In this document: positions 39,463-50,190 of the stretch, one piece after another
How positions within the stretch are numbered: the first letter of the stretch is position 1
Layout: the number at the start of each line of letters is the position of its first letter
NCBI GenBank assembly: GCA_023014485.1
Contig: JAJOZX010001574.1
Span: 757,001-821,000 of the forward strand
DNA: 64,000 nt
Origin: Bathynomus jamesi
Taxonomy: Eukaryota > Arthropoda > Malacostraca > Isopoda > Cirolanidae
Direction: 5' to 3'
Notes under the pieces: generated by a model
The model's database searches: none
What the model was told of the DNA's origin: nothing
Seen by the model: the letters and a program-made list of their open reading frames with translations, nothing else
Made by a program: the position numbers and the translations under genes

Positions 39463-42247
39463 GTCGGAAGGTAATCGTTTAGTTAATTTTCTCGAGGATA
39501 GCTTTCTTATTCAAAAGGTTGGGGAACCTACGAGGTTGGACAGTGTTTTAGATTTAGTAATAACTACGGATGATAGGCTAATTACTGAGCTTCAAGTAAT
39601 AGAACCGTTGAGCAATAGCGATCACAATATGGTAGAGTTTGTCCTCACAGTAAGTCACTCGAAGCAATAGCGATCACAATATGGTAGAGTTTGTCCTCAC
39701 AATAAGTCACTCGAAACCAACTAACTCGACTAAAATTCCTAACTTCCAGCACGCAGACTTTAGTAAATTTCGAAATAAATTTTCACACGTCAATTGGGAA
39801 AACGTAATGGGGAACTCCAACGCAAAACTAATGTGGGAATCGTTCGTAACGCTATTTAGGACTATAAATGAGGAATGTGTACCGTACAAAATTAAGCGTG
39901 CGAAAGTAAACAACAAGCCCTTGTGGTTTACTTCTAGAGTAGGAGACATTATAAAGAGTAGAGATAGGGCTTATAGGCTATATAAGTGCGATAAAGATAA
40001 TCTGTTGTTACGAAACAACTACATATCTCTAAGGCGTGAAGCTAAAAGTGTAATAAAAAAGTCAAAACGCGAATTTGAAATCTCCATAGCTCGTGACGGT
40101 AAAGAAAACCCCAAGCGATTCTTTCAATACGCCAATAATAGAAATCCAGTAAAAAGTGTCTTAGGACCATTAAAAAATGTAAATGGAGATCTAGTCTCTG
40201 AAAACAAGGAAATGGCTACCTTGCTAAACGAATTTTTTACGTCAGTTTTTACTATAGAAGATGTAACGAATATCCCTACGGTCATAGACATAATACCTTT
40301 TGATAATGGTAATATTTTGGATAATATTGTCGTTAGTGAAGGGGAAGTAATGCGCTATATTGATAAAATGAAAACGCGTAAATCACCGGGCCCGGATTCC
40401 ATATATCCCATACAACTAAAAGAATTAAAAGATAGCATTGTTGTGCCGCTAACAAAGATTTTTAATGCGTCTATTTCTGAGGGGTGCGTACCAGATAATT
40501 TCAAGTTAGCAAACGAACACCTATCTTTAAGAAAGGCGATAAAGGTGCGGCGGGAAATTATAGGCCAATCAGTTTAACGTCTGTTGTAGGTAAGCTACTG
40601 GAATCAATAATTAGGGATCGTATAGTCGAACACTTAGAAGTGCATAATCTGGTTAGAAATACGCAGCACGGTTTTAGGCGAAACAAATCTTGCTTAACTA
40701 ATCTTTTAGAATTTTTCAAAAGCGTGGTTGACGTTTACGATAGACATCGGGCGGTTGATGTAGTGTATTTAGATTTTCAAAAAGCGTTTGACACCGTACC
40801 GCACAAAAGACTCATTGAAAAAACTAAGGCTCATGGAATCAGGGGTGTAGTAATAAATTGGCTAGAAGAGTGGTTGCGAGGCAGGAAACAGAGGGTGGTC
40901 GTTGATGGAGCGGAGTCGTGTTGGGCTAATGTAGCGAGTGGCGTTCCTCAGGGTTCTGTATTGGGCCCCTTGCTTTTTCTTATATATATTAACGATTTAG
41001 ATGTCGGCCTAGTCAGTACAGTTTCAAAGTTTGCGGATGACACGAAGCTGGGTGGTAGGGCGATTAATGACGAAGATAGAGGTAAAATTCAGGAAGATCT
41101 GAACAAAATCGTTGATTGGTCAATCACATGGCAAATGAGATTTAACGTAGATAAGTGCAAAATTTTGCATATAGGTTCGCGTAACGGTAATTTTGCGTAT
41201 AGTATGTCAGGGAAAGATTTAACAAACGTAGAGCAGGAAAAAGATTTAGAAGTTATAGTCACTGGTGATTTAAAAGTAGCAAAACAAAGTACAGCAGCGG
41301 TCAATAAGGCGAACAAAGTGTTAGGTTTTATAGCTCGAAATTTTGAGTACAAATCGCGCGATATTATAGTTCCTCTTTATAAATCATTAGTTAGACCCCA
41401 TTTGGAGTACGCGGTCCAATTTTGGAATCCGCATATGCGCAAAGATATAGACAAAATGGAAAGAGTTCAAAGACGAGCAACTAAGATGATTCCGTCTCTT
41501 AGGTCAAAGTCGTACGAGGATTGGCTTAAGGAGTTAAAATTGACTACACTCGAGACTAGGAGGTTAAGGGGTGATCTAATCCAGGTTTTCAAAATTATGA
41601 ATGGGTTTGATAACGTAAATAGAGATAACTTTTTCGAAATATCTCAATATAATAGGACTAGAAATAACGGGTGTAAGTTGACAAGTAGAAGGTTCGAGAC
41701 AGCAGTTGCGAAAAACTTTTTTACGCATAGAATAGTAAATACCTGGAATAGTTTGCCGGTAGAAGTAATTAGTAGCACTTCTATAAACATGTTTAAAAAT
41801 CGATTAGACGCGCATGTTGACAGAAAGGGTATAGTTTAAGGTAGTAAAATTAAGGCTTTGTGGGGATAGATCCCACAGCTCAACACAAGTGTTGTGGGAT
41901 ATAGGGAGGCAGCGTCTTGGGTTAGGGGATACTCTCTGTCCTTACACACCCCATTTAAAGAGATTCCTCTGCCGAGCGGTGCCCCCCATAGTACTGTGAG
42001 GTATTGAAAAACTCATGATCTTCACTTGCCCCACAAACACCTTTAAATGGGAGACCCATAATGGGTGCACACACATTTCTACATTACTGTACAGTCTTTA
42101 CAGCCACACCTACACTTTTCCTCGTAAGTGTATATATTGTAATGTATATGGTTGTAAATTTTGACTTGGTCCGCAATCGATATGGACCGTGACTTGATGG
42201 ATACCGTAATGAAATTGACTGGATTCTTTGGATCTGATATATTTGCA
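39463..42247 (+). mobile_element. CR1 LINE D2, with endonuclease part
   Basis: It follows D1 directly. The C-terminal endonuclease (LDSVLDLVITTDDRL, SNSDHNMVEFVL) is followed by a local tandem duplication of about 53 bp (39612-39720). Then comes the linker, RKSPGPDSIYPIQL near 40380, and the reverse transcriptase (40640-41839) with YLDFQKAFDTVPHKR, GVPQGSVLGPLLF and FADDTKLGG. Compared with D1, a single base is missing near 40516, which shifts the frame. The 3' UTR ends in the same TTTGCATGTC word as D1. Confidence 0.92.
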
Positions 42248-42257
42248 TGTCCGTTAT

Positions 42258-42925
42258 AAATAGATATAGAGTGTAACATATTTGTGGATAGTAGTCTATT
42301 ATGACTTGATCCTCTGGATCCAGAGATTCTATCTTTAGTTTTAAATCGATAATTAATTAGTTTTAAATTGATAATTATTAGTTTCGTAAAAATTGGTCGT
42401 TGCCAATTTACCGGCAGTTTTTACATAAATTTCTTATGTTCTTGTGGTTCGGAACCCACGTAAAATTGTAGGTCCCCTCCGCCACCACGGAGGACATACA
42501 CAATACACGATTACGAACACAGTTAGGTAGACCAGCCATGAGTGGATCCTAGGGTCTTTGTTGGTCTGAAACATTATAACATTATTATAACAAATAGATA
42601 TAGAGTGTAACATATTTGTGGATAGTAGTCTATTATGACTTGATCCTCTGGATCCAGAGATTCTATCTTTAGTTTTAAATCGATAATTAATTAGTTTTAA
42701 ATTGATAATTATTTAGTCTCGTAAAAATTAGTCGTTGCCAATGTACAGGCAGTTTTTACATAAATTTCTTATGTTCTTGTGGTTCGGAACCCACGTAAAA
42801 TTGTAGGTCCCCTCCGCCACCACGCAGGACATACACAATGCACAATTACGAACACAGTTAGGTAGACCAGCCATGAGTGGATCCTAGGGTCTTTGTTGGT
42901 CTGAAACATTATAACATTATAACAT
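42258..42925. repeat. 334-bp tandem duplication
   Basis: Two near-identical copies starting AAATAGATATAGAGTGTAAC at 42258 and 42592. Each includes TGTGGTTCGGAACCCACGTA and CCATGAGTGGATCCTAGGG. Non-coding. It lies just after CR1 D2; I do not recognise it. Confidence 0.9.
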
Positions 42926-42939
42926 TATACAGAACTTAT

Positions 42940-43142
42940 AAACCGAAAAACGAATGAAAAAGGCAAGAAGGAAACAATCCAGAGACCATTGAGAAATTCG
43001 CACCGAGGTTAGATACCGTTCTCCCGACACCGGAAGGGCATTTTATTACAGGGTCCCACTTATAAGCACATTCGTACAAATTAAAACTATCTTCTTGTTC
43101 TCTACATAGAACAAGAAGATAGTTTTAATTTGTGCGAATGTA
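42940..43142. mobile_element. Penelope-like fragments P3, head-to-head
   Basis: A minus-strand piece (42940-43107) and a short plus-strand piece (43108-43142) meet at a palindromic AAACTATCTTCTTGTTC/GAACAAGAAGATAGTTT junction, as in P1. The plus piece is cut by the hAT terminus at 43143. Confidence 0.8.
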
Positions 43143-43263
43143 CAGTGCTTACAAGAAGTCTCGCGCCTCTGTCTCGTCCCAAGCTAGTCTGTTAGGTATA
43201 AAATGGGCGGTCCTTATGGCAGCGGAGGTGTGTTCGGATTGGTGCACATAATTGCTCTAACGG

Positions 43264-44117
43264 TGTAAGAGATACTTAAATTCATGTGTGTATTATGCCA
43301 TATGATGTGCGTAATAAATAATCATTTTTAAATAGTTGGAGCGTTCAAGGTCATCTGTAATAATCTATAGACTACCCCTCAAGCCCATTCTCAACACTTA
43401 GATTCCCCTAAGACACAGGCGTCTTCAAGTAACATGAATGCGTAGAGATCTAAGGTGTTAGATTCCATATTATATAATTTATGTGCTAGGTTTAAGAACG
43501 CTGGCATTGAAGGATGAAAGGAAGGGACAGTAAAAGCGATAATAGGTTTAAGGAAGGAAGTGGAATGAGGATGGAGGTAAGCGTTGCTATGTCGAAGGAA
43601 ACGAGGTTGAGTGGGGAATTACGAAGGGAGGAGGAAATGCTAAACACAAACTCAAATATTTATTTTAATGCCCTAGACCTACAAAGACAAAGAGCAAAAT
43701 ACCTTAAACTAACAATGAATTGACAGAAACAGAAGAGTCTGGTCTTAGACGCACTGATAGGTTTAACGTATGTGGCTGGAGGCCGCCACTCAGAATTACC
43801 ACTACTACCTAAGTCATAATAAGGTTATTTACTATGACAGAGTAGTCATGTGTAGTTATGGAAATAAAATATGATTATACTGTTGATGGCTGACAATATT
43901 CAGTTGGGAAATAAACTACTGCTGACAATCTTTGGATCCTTGGCTTTTAAGACGAATTTTTTATGCATATGTTCAACAAAATAGAAAATTGGCTGATTAT
44001 TATTACCATTCGAAGGGTTGGTACGCTTCACAACCGAAATCAATTTCAGAAGGGGTGCATGATATCTTCATTTCCTTTATCGTCCCAGCACGCTTCACAT
44101 AAGCCATTTACACAAAG
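43264..44117. other. H3 interior, unassigned
   Basis: A 69-codon hydrophilic frame at 43514-43723 is not recognised. No other features seen. Confidence 0.4.
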
Positions 44118-45152
44118 ATGGAAAGGCCGTCTGTGCACCACGAGACGACCCAGGCAATGCGGGGAGCAATGGTGACATTGCATGAATATGGTGTGCCAAT
44201 AAGAGAAATATCAAGACGACTAGACGTTCATCGAAGCACTGTGGAACGGTGGATTCATCGGTATGAAGCAGAAAACTCAATCGCTACTTTGTCGAGGTCT
44301 GGTCCTCCGCGTTCAACATCTCAAGAGGAAGATGCTGCGATTGTTAATTATGCCAGAGAGCATCCGTTTGTTCCAGCGACGCATATTTACAGACACCTGA
44401 ACCTTCGTTGTAGCGCAAATACAGTGAACAACAGACTTCACGAGGCAGGGTATTTTTCTCGCCGTCCAGCTATAAAACCTGCATTGACGATTGAGCATAA
44501 AGAGGCGCGGATGGGATTTGCCTTGCAATACTTGCCGCAGGAGGAAGAATTCTGGAGAAAAGTTGTGTACTGTGACGAAAAAACATTTTCAACAGATAGT
44601 CATGGTTCCCTGCATTGTTGGAGGCAGCGCGGAAAACGCTATGAAGAAGGAAATGTTTTCCCGAGCAAACGTAGTGGTCACATCAATCTCGGTGTGTGGT
44701 GCTGGATGTCTGGCTATGGTATCGGAGAATTGACTCAAGTAGATGGACGCTTTACTGGACAGCAATATTGCCAGATACTGGAAGAGGTGCTGCTACCCAG
44801 TGTTCGTGCGTATCTGGTTCCAGCACCGGAACCATTTTACTTAATGGAAGATAACAGTCCCATTCATAGGAGTAACGTTGTGAGAGCGTGGTACGAAGAT
44901 CACCCAGAGATTATTAATCTAATTCTGCCACCACGTTCTCCTGATTTGAATCCGATTGAAAACCTTTGGGCAATAATGATTAACGAATGGGAACAACGCA
45001 ATGAAAGAATATTTGAAGCACTTTTAGCTCACACGAGGAATAGTTGGGAGAGCTTACGCCGAACACCAAACATTCCCTACAATCTGGCCTCTTCTATGCC
45101 GCAACGATTGCAAGAAATTATTGATGCTGGAGGAAGCTATACGAAATACTGA
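44118..45152 (+). CDS. Tc1-like transposase, intact
   Basis: An uninterrupted 344-codon frame from ATG to TGA, a normal length for this superfamily. The N-terminal paired-like domain has two helix-turn-helix units (IREISRRLDVHRSTVERWIH; TVNNRLHEAGYFSRRP). The catalytic triad is VYCDEKTF (D), FYLMEDNSPIH (D) and DLNPIENLW (E). I count 35 residues between the second D and the E, one more than classic Tc1. It acts on element ends in the nucleus and cuts and pastes at TA sites (family knowledge). I could not identify its inverted termini. Intactness suggests recent mobility or recent arrival. Confidence 0.9.
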   Translation: MERPSVHHETTQAMRGAMVTLHEYGVPIREISRRLDVHRSTVERWIHRYEAENSIATLSRSGPPRSTSQEEDAAIVNYAREHPFVPATHIYRHLNLRCSANTVNNRLHEAGYFSRRPAIKPALTIEHKEARMGFALQYLPQEEEFWRKVVYCDEKTFSTDSHGSLHCWRQRGKRYEEGNVFPSKRSGHINLGVWCWMSGYGIGELTQVDGRFTGQQYCQILEEVLLPSVRAYLVPAPEPFYLMEDNSPIHRSNVVRAWYEDHPEIINLILPPRSPDLNPIENLWAIMINEWEQRNERIFEALLAHTRNSWESLRRTPNIPYNLASSMPQRLQEIIDAGGSYTKY

Positions 45153-45159
45153 TGTTAAA

Positions 45160-45802
45160 GCCATACGTAAATGTGTATCGAATATATATTTAGGTTAATA
45201 TAGAATTTTATTATATTTTTATGTTTGACATCTATAAAAGTATATATTGTGACCATGAAAGAACTTTACTTATCCTTAGTTAGAATCTTTTCTTGCAATG
45301 TCTACGCTCGTGGAGATGATAATATATGCATTGTTGAAACAAACTATGAGAAGGTAATAGTTTCAGGAAAAAAATAAAAACTGGCAACATCGAGGTCATC
45401 ACATGTTTATGGGAATTGTCATATGATATGCTACCAAGAAACTCTTATATACTACTATATACAGTATACTATATTACGTAATAATTACGATGAACAAATC
45501 AAATGCAAATTTCTCTGATTCACGGCCCACCAGTCTTGCTTTAGACCAGTGCTGCAAAAACAAGCAAGTTGGTTAATCAATTATAAAATGAATTTATACA
45601 ATTATAATTATCATCTATCATTTAAATTTTTTTGAAAATATATATTATAATCATTTATTTATAATATTAATATTTAATTATAAATTTAATTCAACATTGG
45701 TACAAGTTATTATTAAATTATTTAATATTAATTATTTTATATTTTTATATTTTAATATTTTATTTAAATTATTATTAAATTACCCGATATTGGTACAAAC
45801 TG
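45160..45802. other. AT-rich H3 interior
   Basis: Very AT-rich between 45590 and 45790, with no coding. Confidence 0.5.
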
Positions 45803-46728
45803 GCACGAATCGTACGATGCTGTAAAAATAGTAAATTATATCAAGTCTCGAGCAGTGAATTCACACCTCTAAAATTCTCTGTGAGGAGATGGGCAAAAAT
45901 CATACTCAGTTGCTTTTGCACACTGAAGTGCGCTGGCTCTCACGAGGAAAGGTATTAACACGACTTTTTAAACTTAGGAATGAAGTGAGAAGTTTACTTA
46001 ACAGCCGAAATTCAGACTTATTAAAATTTATAGAAAATGAGGAGTGGCTTTGTAAACTGAGTTATTTGGCAGATATATTCACCAAATTAAACGAACTTAA
46101 TCTTCAACTTCAGGGGTATGACAAAAATATATTGCAGGTACAAAAAAAAGTCAAGGGATTTTTTTGGAAAGTTTTATACTGGATAAAGTGCATAGAAGAC
46201 AATAATACCACACCTTTCCAAATATTCAGCGAGTTCTGTCACGAAAACGAGTATCTTGTCAGTGACTCAGTTATGAATATTATAAAGCAGCATTTAGTGA
46301 GCCTTCGTGGATCATTTTTGCATTACTTTCTATGTATTAATAGAGATTCCCCACAAAGTGAATGGATAACGAATCCGTTTTCGAACCTTGCTGTGTCTAA
46401 TGCGGAGCTTCCCGCTCGTTTAAAAGAACAATTGATTGAATTGGCAGCTGACAGCTCACTTAAACATAAATTCAATGACTTTTCTGTCTCCGAGTTTTGG
46501 AAATTGGCCCATATTGAATACAAAGAATTAAGTGAATTTTCTATCAACAAACTACTTTCATTCCCGTCCACCTATTTATGTGAAAAGGGATTTTCGGCAC
46601 TGACAGCTATCAAGTCGAAAGAAAGAAACCGCCTACATCCAGAAGCTTGCCTCATAATGGCACTCACAAATGTTCGTCCGCGAATAGAACAACTTGCTAG
46701 TGACAAACAGTCCCACCCATCGCATTAA
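45803..46728 (+). pseudogene. hAT transposase (ZBED/Charlie-like), C-terminal half
   Basis: The reading HESYDAVKIVNYIKSRAVNS runs to a stop near 45871. A frameshift then leads into CEEMGKNHTQLLLHTEVRWL, the RW motif block, and a 279-codon open stretch (45889-46728). The C-terminus holds LLSFPSTYLCEKGFSALTAI and KERNRLHPEACL, the hAT dimerisation region, then RPRIEQL. It closely resembles the animal SCAND3/ZBED5-type domesticated and mobile hATs. The zinc finger and first catalytic part are absent. Confidence 0.85.
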
Positions 46729-46734
46729 TTACTT

Positions 46735-46871
46735 GTAAGTATTTAAAATATATATTTTAAAAGCTCAGACGATTTCTAATTAACTGTATTAGATTCTAAT
46801 ATTTGCCTGAGTTAAAATTTGTGTAAATTGCTTGAGTTGTGTAAAATGTAAATTATATAATTAAAATGCTA

Positions 46872-46934
<63 letters not shown>

Positions 46935-47585
46935 TCAATAATTAGGTGGTCGTAAATAAAGATCGTTTGATAGCTTCATATTCTGTGTAAATTGTATAAT
47001 AACAGTTTTATTTTGGAAACTGAGGGGGAGGAGGTACGCCATAATAAAAAAACAAACTAAATGGGTACGCCAAGGAAAAAGTTTGAACACCACTCCTTTA
47101 GACTAATGACTTTCATAAGATGGAATAGGTTTAACATAGTTTGTTTAATAGGTTACCACTTAAAACAATGGATAAACTATCTGTTAGTGAGACAGACCGT
47201 GACTTCCTCGAAATGCAAGCGTGTGAGAGGTTCACTGAGGAATTCTTCACGTAGGATATATATCACAAACAACAATATTGACAACAATTCCCAACAATTA
47301 CTTAATATCAATAATTGCATTTGAGCAAATGATTTAGACCTGCGTCAAAATAACTTAGTATCATGCCATGATTTGGGATATTTGCCGAATTAGTCGTTCT
47401 CTAGAGTCTACACTCTACAGTATATATTGAGACGGTATAATGTAATGCCCAGCTAATATTATGATGACTAGGATTGCTCCATAACCATCCCAACATCCCG
47501 AAACGTGCTCCATTCTGCTTCTTAATCATTTGTATTTTCAACACTAAAATGTAGCAGAAGTGACGTAATAATGGACGTCATTAAT
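46735..47585. other. H3 3' region
   Basis: Non-coding. It contains a (TA)n tract at 46873-46931 and unassigned sequence up to the right terminal repeat. Confidence 0.5.
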
Positions 47586-47707
47586 TGTGGTAGAGCAGTT
47601 ATGTGCACCAATCCGAACACACCTCCGCTGCCATAAGGACCGCCCATTTTATACCTAACAGAGTAGCTTGGGACGAGACAGAAGCGTGAGACTTTTTGTA
47701 AGCACTG

Positions 47708-48083
47708 TACAACAATGTAATAACCAATGTAATAATAAATTTATAATTTCTGTAATAAATAATGCAATATTAAATGTAATAAATTTAATAATAAATGTAA
47801 TAATTATGTAAAAAAATAATAGAATCTGTATGTTTAGAACAGGAAGATAGTTTTAAATTTGTGCGAATGTACTTAAAGCGGGTCCCTTTAATGAAAATGC
47901 CCTTCCGGTGTCTGGAGAACGGGATCTAACCTAGGTGCGAATTTCTTAACGGTCGGTCCATGGACTGTTTTCCCTCTTGTTTTGGTTCATTCGTTTTTCT
48001 GTATCCACCCGAGGAGGATGCCAGTGGGCAGCATCGAAACTGTTGTGGAAATAAACTCTGTCTATTAGAGTGGGTTTTTATTT
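47708..48083 (+). mobile_element. Penelope-like fragment P4
   Basis: Inverted counterpart of P2, with GTATCCACCCGAGGAGGATG at 48001. The hairpin here has three extra bases (GGGCAGCATC against GGGCATC). Confidence 0.85.
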
Positions 48084-48366
48084 TCATATTTTGACCTTCA
48101 CGTAGAAAAAAGTGAAGTTTTTTGCATTTATTGTGAAAGGTTGTACGGAATCGTCGTTGCACCAGAGTAGGGGACTTCAACTCAGCCATCCATAACACAC
48201 ATTTCCCTTTTTTTGTGGGATAAACATAATTCAATCTGAAACAAACAAAAAACATTATGACAAAAACTTATGCATATGGTGCAGTAACTGGCAAAGTTTC
48301 AATATTCTCACATTAATACTTTAAAAATTACAGAATTTCAAATTGTTTAATTTCGAATGGGACACC

Positions 48367-48371
<5 letters not shown>
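48084..48371 (-). mobile_element. distal end of the split Tc1-like element
   Basis: Ends in ATTTCGAATGGGACACCCGG, the inverted partner of 34048. The interior is non-coding leader sequence. A (TA)n tract follows. Confidence 0.65.

Positions 48372-48406
<35 letters not shown>
48370..48406. repeat. (TA)n microsatellite
   Basis: TA tract at the distal Tc1-like terminus. Confidence 0.9.
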
Positions 48407-48411
<5 letters not shown>

Positions 48412-48503
48412 AAAAGGTTTATTGGCAGACTATAGTCCATATGACAAATATTATTATATAATGAGAGTTCACATACTACAGATTGAAATTTTACTCCGTC
48501 AAA

Positions 48504-49100
48504 GGAAAACAAACAAGGCAAGCCACGTGAGTAGTATAGTGTCAAAATCCATGAGTGCAATGTTGCAATTTGAAATTGCATAATATTACGTAATGTTGCA
48601 AGAGTTCCACCCCACCCCTCTTTGTTGCAAGAGTACCCCCCTCCCCCCCTCTTGGTGCTAAGCCCAACCCCCACCCCCCTTTGTTGCCAAAAAAAAAGAA
48701 AAAAAAAAGAAAGAAAGAGAGAGAGTGCCGATCTTTGTTGCCAACCCCAAAATGGGATTGCAAGGGACATGCAACTTGGAGGCGGAGTTCTCACCCAAAG
48801 GTGAAGGAAAACAAACAAGGCAAGCCACGTGAGTAGTATAGTGTCAAATCCATGAGTGCAATGTTGCAAGTTGAAATTGCATAATATTACGTAATGTTGC
48901 AAGAGTGCCACCCCACCCCTCTTTGTTGCAAGATTGTCCCCCTCCCCCCTCTTTGGTGCTAAGCCCCCCCCCTTTGTTGCAAAAAAAAAAGAAAAAAAAA
49001 GAAAGAAGAGAGAGAGAGTGCCGATCTTTGTTGCCAACCCCAAAATGGGATTGCAAGGGACATGCAACTTGGAGGCGGAGGTCTCACCCAAAGGGGCATC
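48504..49100. repeat. 302-bp tandem duplication with C-rich core
   Basis: Two copies starting GGAAAACAAACAAGGCAAGC at 48504 and 48806. Each contains several CCCCACCCCTCTTTGTTGC-like blocks and an A-rich run. The upstream word TTGGCAGACTATAGTCCATA also occurs at 60939. Open frames across it are repeat translations. Confidence 0.85.
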
Positions 49101-49105
49101 CCTAA

Positions 49106-49865
49106 CCTAAGAGGCCTCTATGGAGAGAAGAGTTTCCTCACCACCCAAAAGGCCAGAAGAGAAAGGACCAGAGATCCTTGCTCGGCTGGGAGCCGAGCTT
49201 GTATGACTCCGTCGTCCGCCTCCCTCTCTTTTATATACCTCTATTCCACCAGTTGGCTGAGTTGCCAGATAGCGCCATGTATTTAATTCATCAGCCAATA
49301 GAAGGCTGAGTTGCCAGTTTGTGCTATATATTTAATTAATTCATATATTAAACATCTTAGAAAACTGAGTTGCCAGATAGCAATATTTATTAAATTATTT
49401 CATATATTATTCATCCATTTGGTTACTAAATACCACCATATATTTATATGATGATAGTTGTCAGGTACCACCATTTATTTTAATTCGTTATCACAACAGA
49501 TGAATCTTCTCCTTAATTCCAGCAATTTACTTTAAAAGAAATTCTGTTTATTCAATAAATAATTAGAATTTAAACACACGCTCTTCACACAACTAAAATA
49601 AATCACCTTATTACTTAATTCCTATTTTTATTATTATTATTAATATCGCAATTCACGCTAAATCACGAATAACAGTGGGCAAAACAAAAGGAAAAGGAAC
49701 CTTACGAAGAAAGATGAAACAATTTCAGGTCAAAACCCACGGTCGTCTCCTCCCTCCCTCATTCCCCCCAAACTTCTCACCCCATTATTTTGAAAATATA
49801 CAAAACGAATAATCATATTTGTAGAAAAAAATATATATATTAAACGAATGAACAACTCGTGCACG

Positions 49866-49880
<15 letters not shown>
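49106..49880. other. unassigned, with a degenerate 50-60-bp repeat
   Basis: CTGAGTTGCCAGATAGC-type words recur at about 49257, 49308 and 49366, followed by TATATTTAATT-like spacers. The rest is unassigned. Confidence 0.5.
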
Positions 49881-49915
<35 letters not shown>

Positions 49916-50190
49916 TGGCGACTCGTGACATTTTTGTTCAGGCATGCAATGTTATGGAATGGAAGAAAAACATCCGCCTAACCTCTTGCCCAAACTTTGC
50001 ATATTGTTTACATAGAACTTAGCAAGTTAAAGGTGTTTTACAAACTTTTGGGGACCTCTTTGAAGGAAAGTTCATTTAATGTTAGGCTTAAATATGCGAA
50101 CAAAAAATTAGACATATTTATATATAGTAGTTACCGAATTGATCTAAAGAAAAAGATACAAATTTAAAATTTACCTTAAATAATTGTGAA

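Larger units (their letters stand above)
43143..47707 (+). mobile_element. hAT element H3 with about 120-bp inverted ends
   Basis: CAGTGCTTACAA at 43143 and its complement ending at 47707 start inverted repeats of about 120 bp. They share the TAGGTATAAAATGGGCGG core and AGGTGTGTTCGGATTGG. CAGTG ends are hAT-like, and the interval holds a hAT transposase fragment. Flanking octamers (CGAATGTA, TACAACAA) do not match, so the ends may have been rearranged. The element also carries an unrelated Tc1-like transposase gene. Confidence 0.65.

Noticed and set aside
43143..47707. Calling H3 a clean hAT insertion with target duplication
   Set aside because: Flanking octamers differ, and Penelope sequence on the two sides does not join up, so at least one end is rearranged.
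48321..49091. A 256-codon minus-strand frame
   Set aside because: It is a translation of the 302-bp tandem duplication and a TA tract, with low-complexity phenylalanine and glycine runs.
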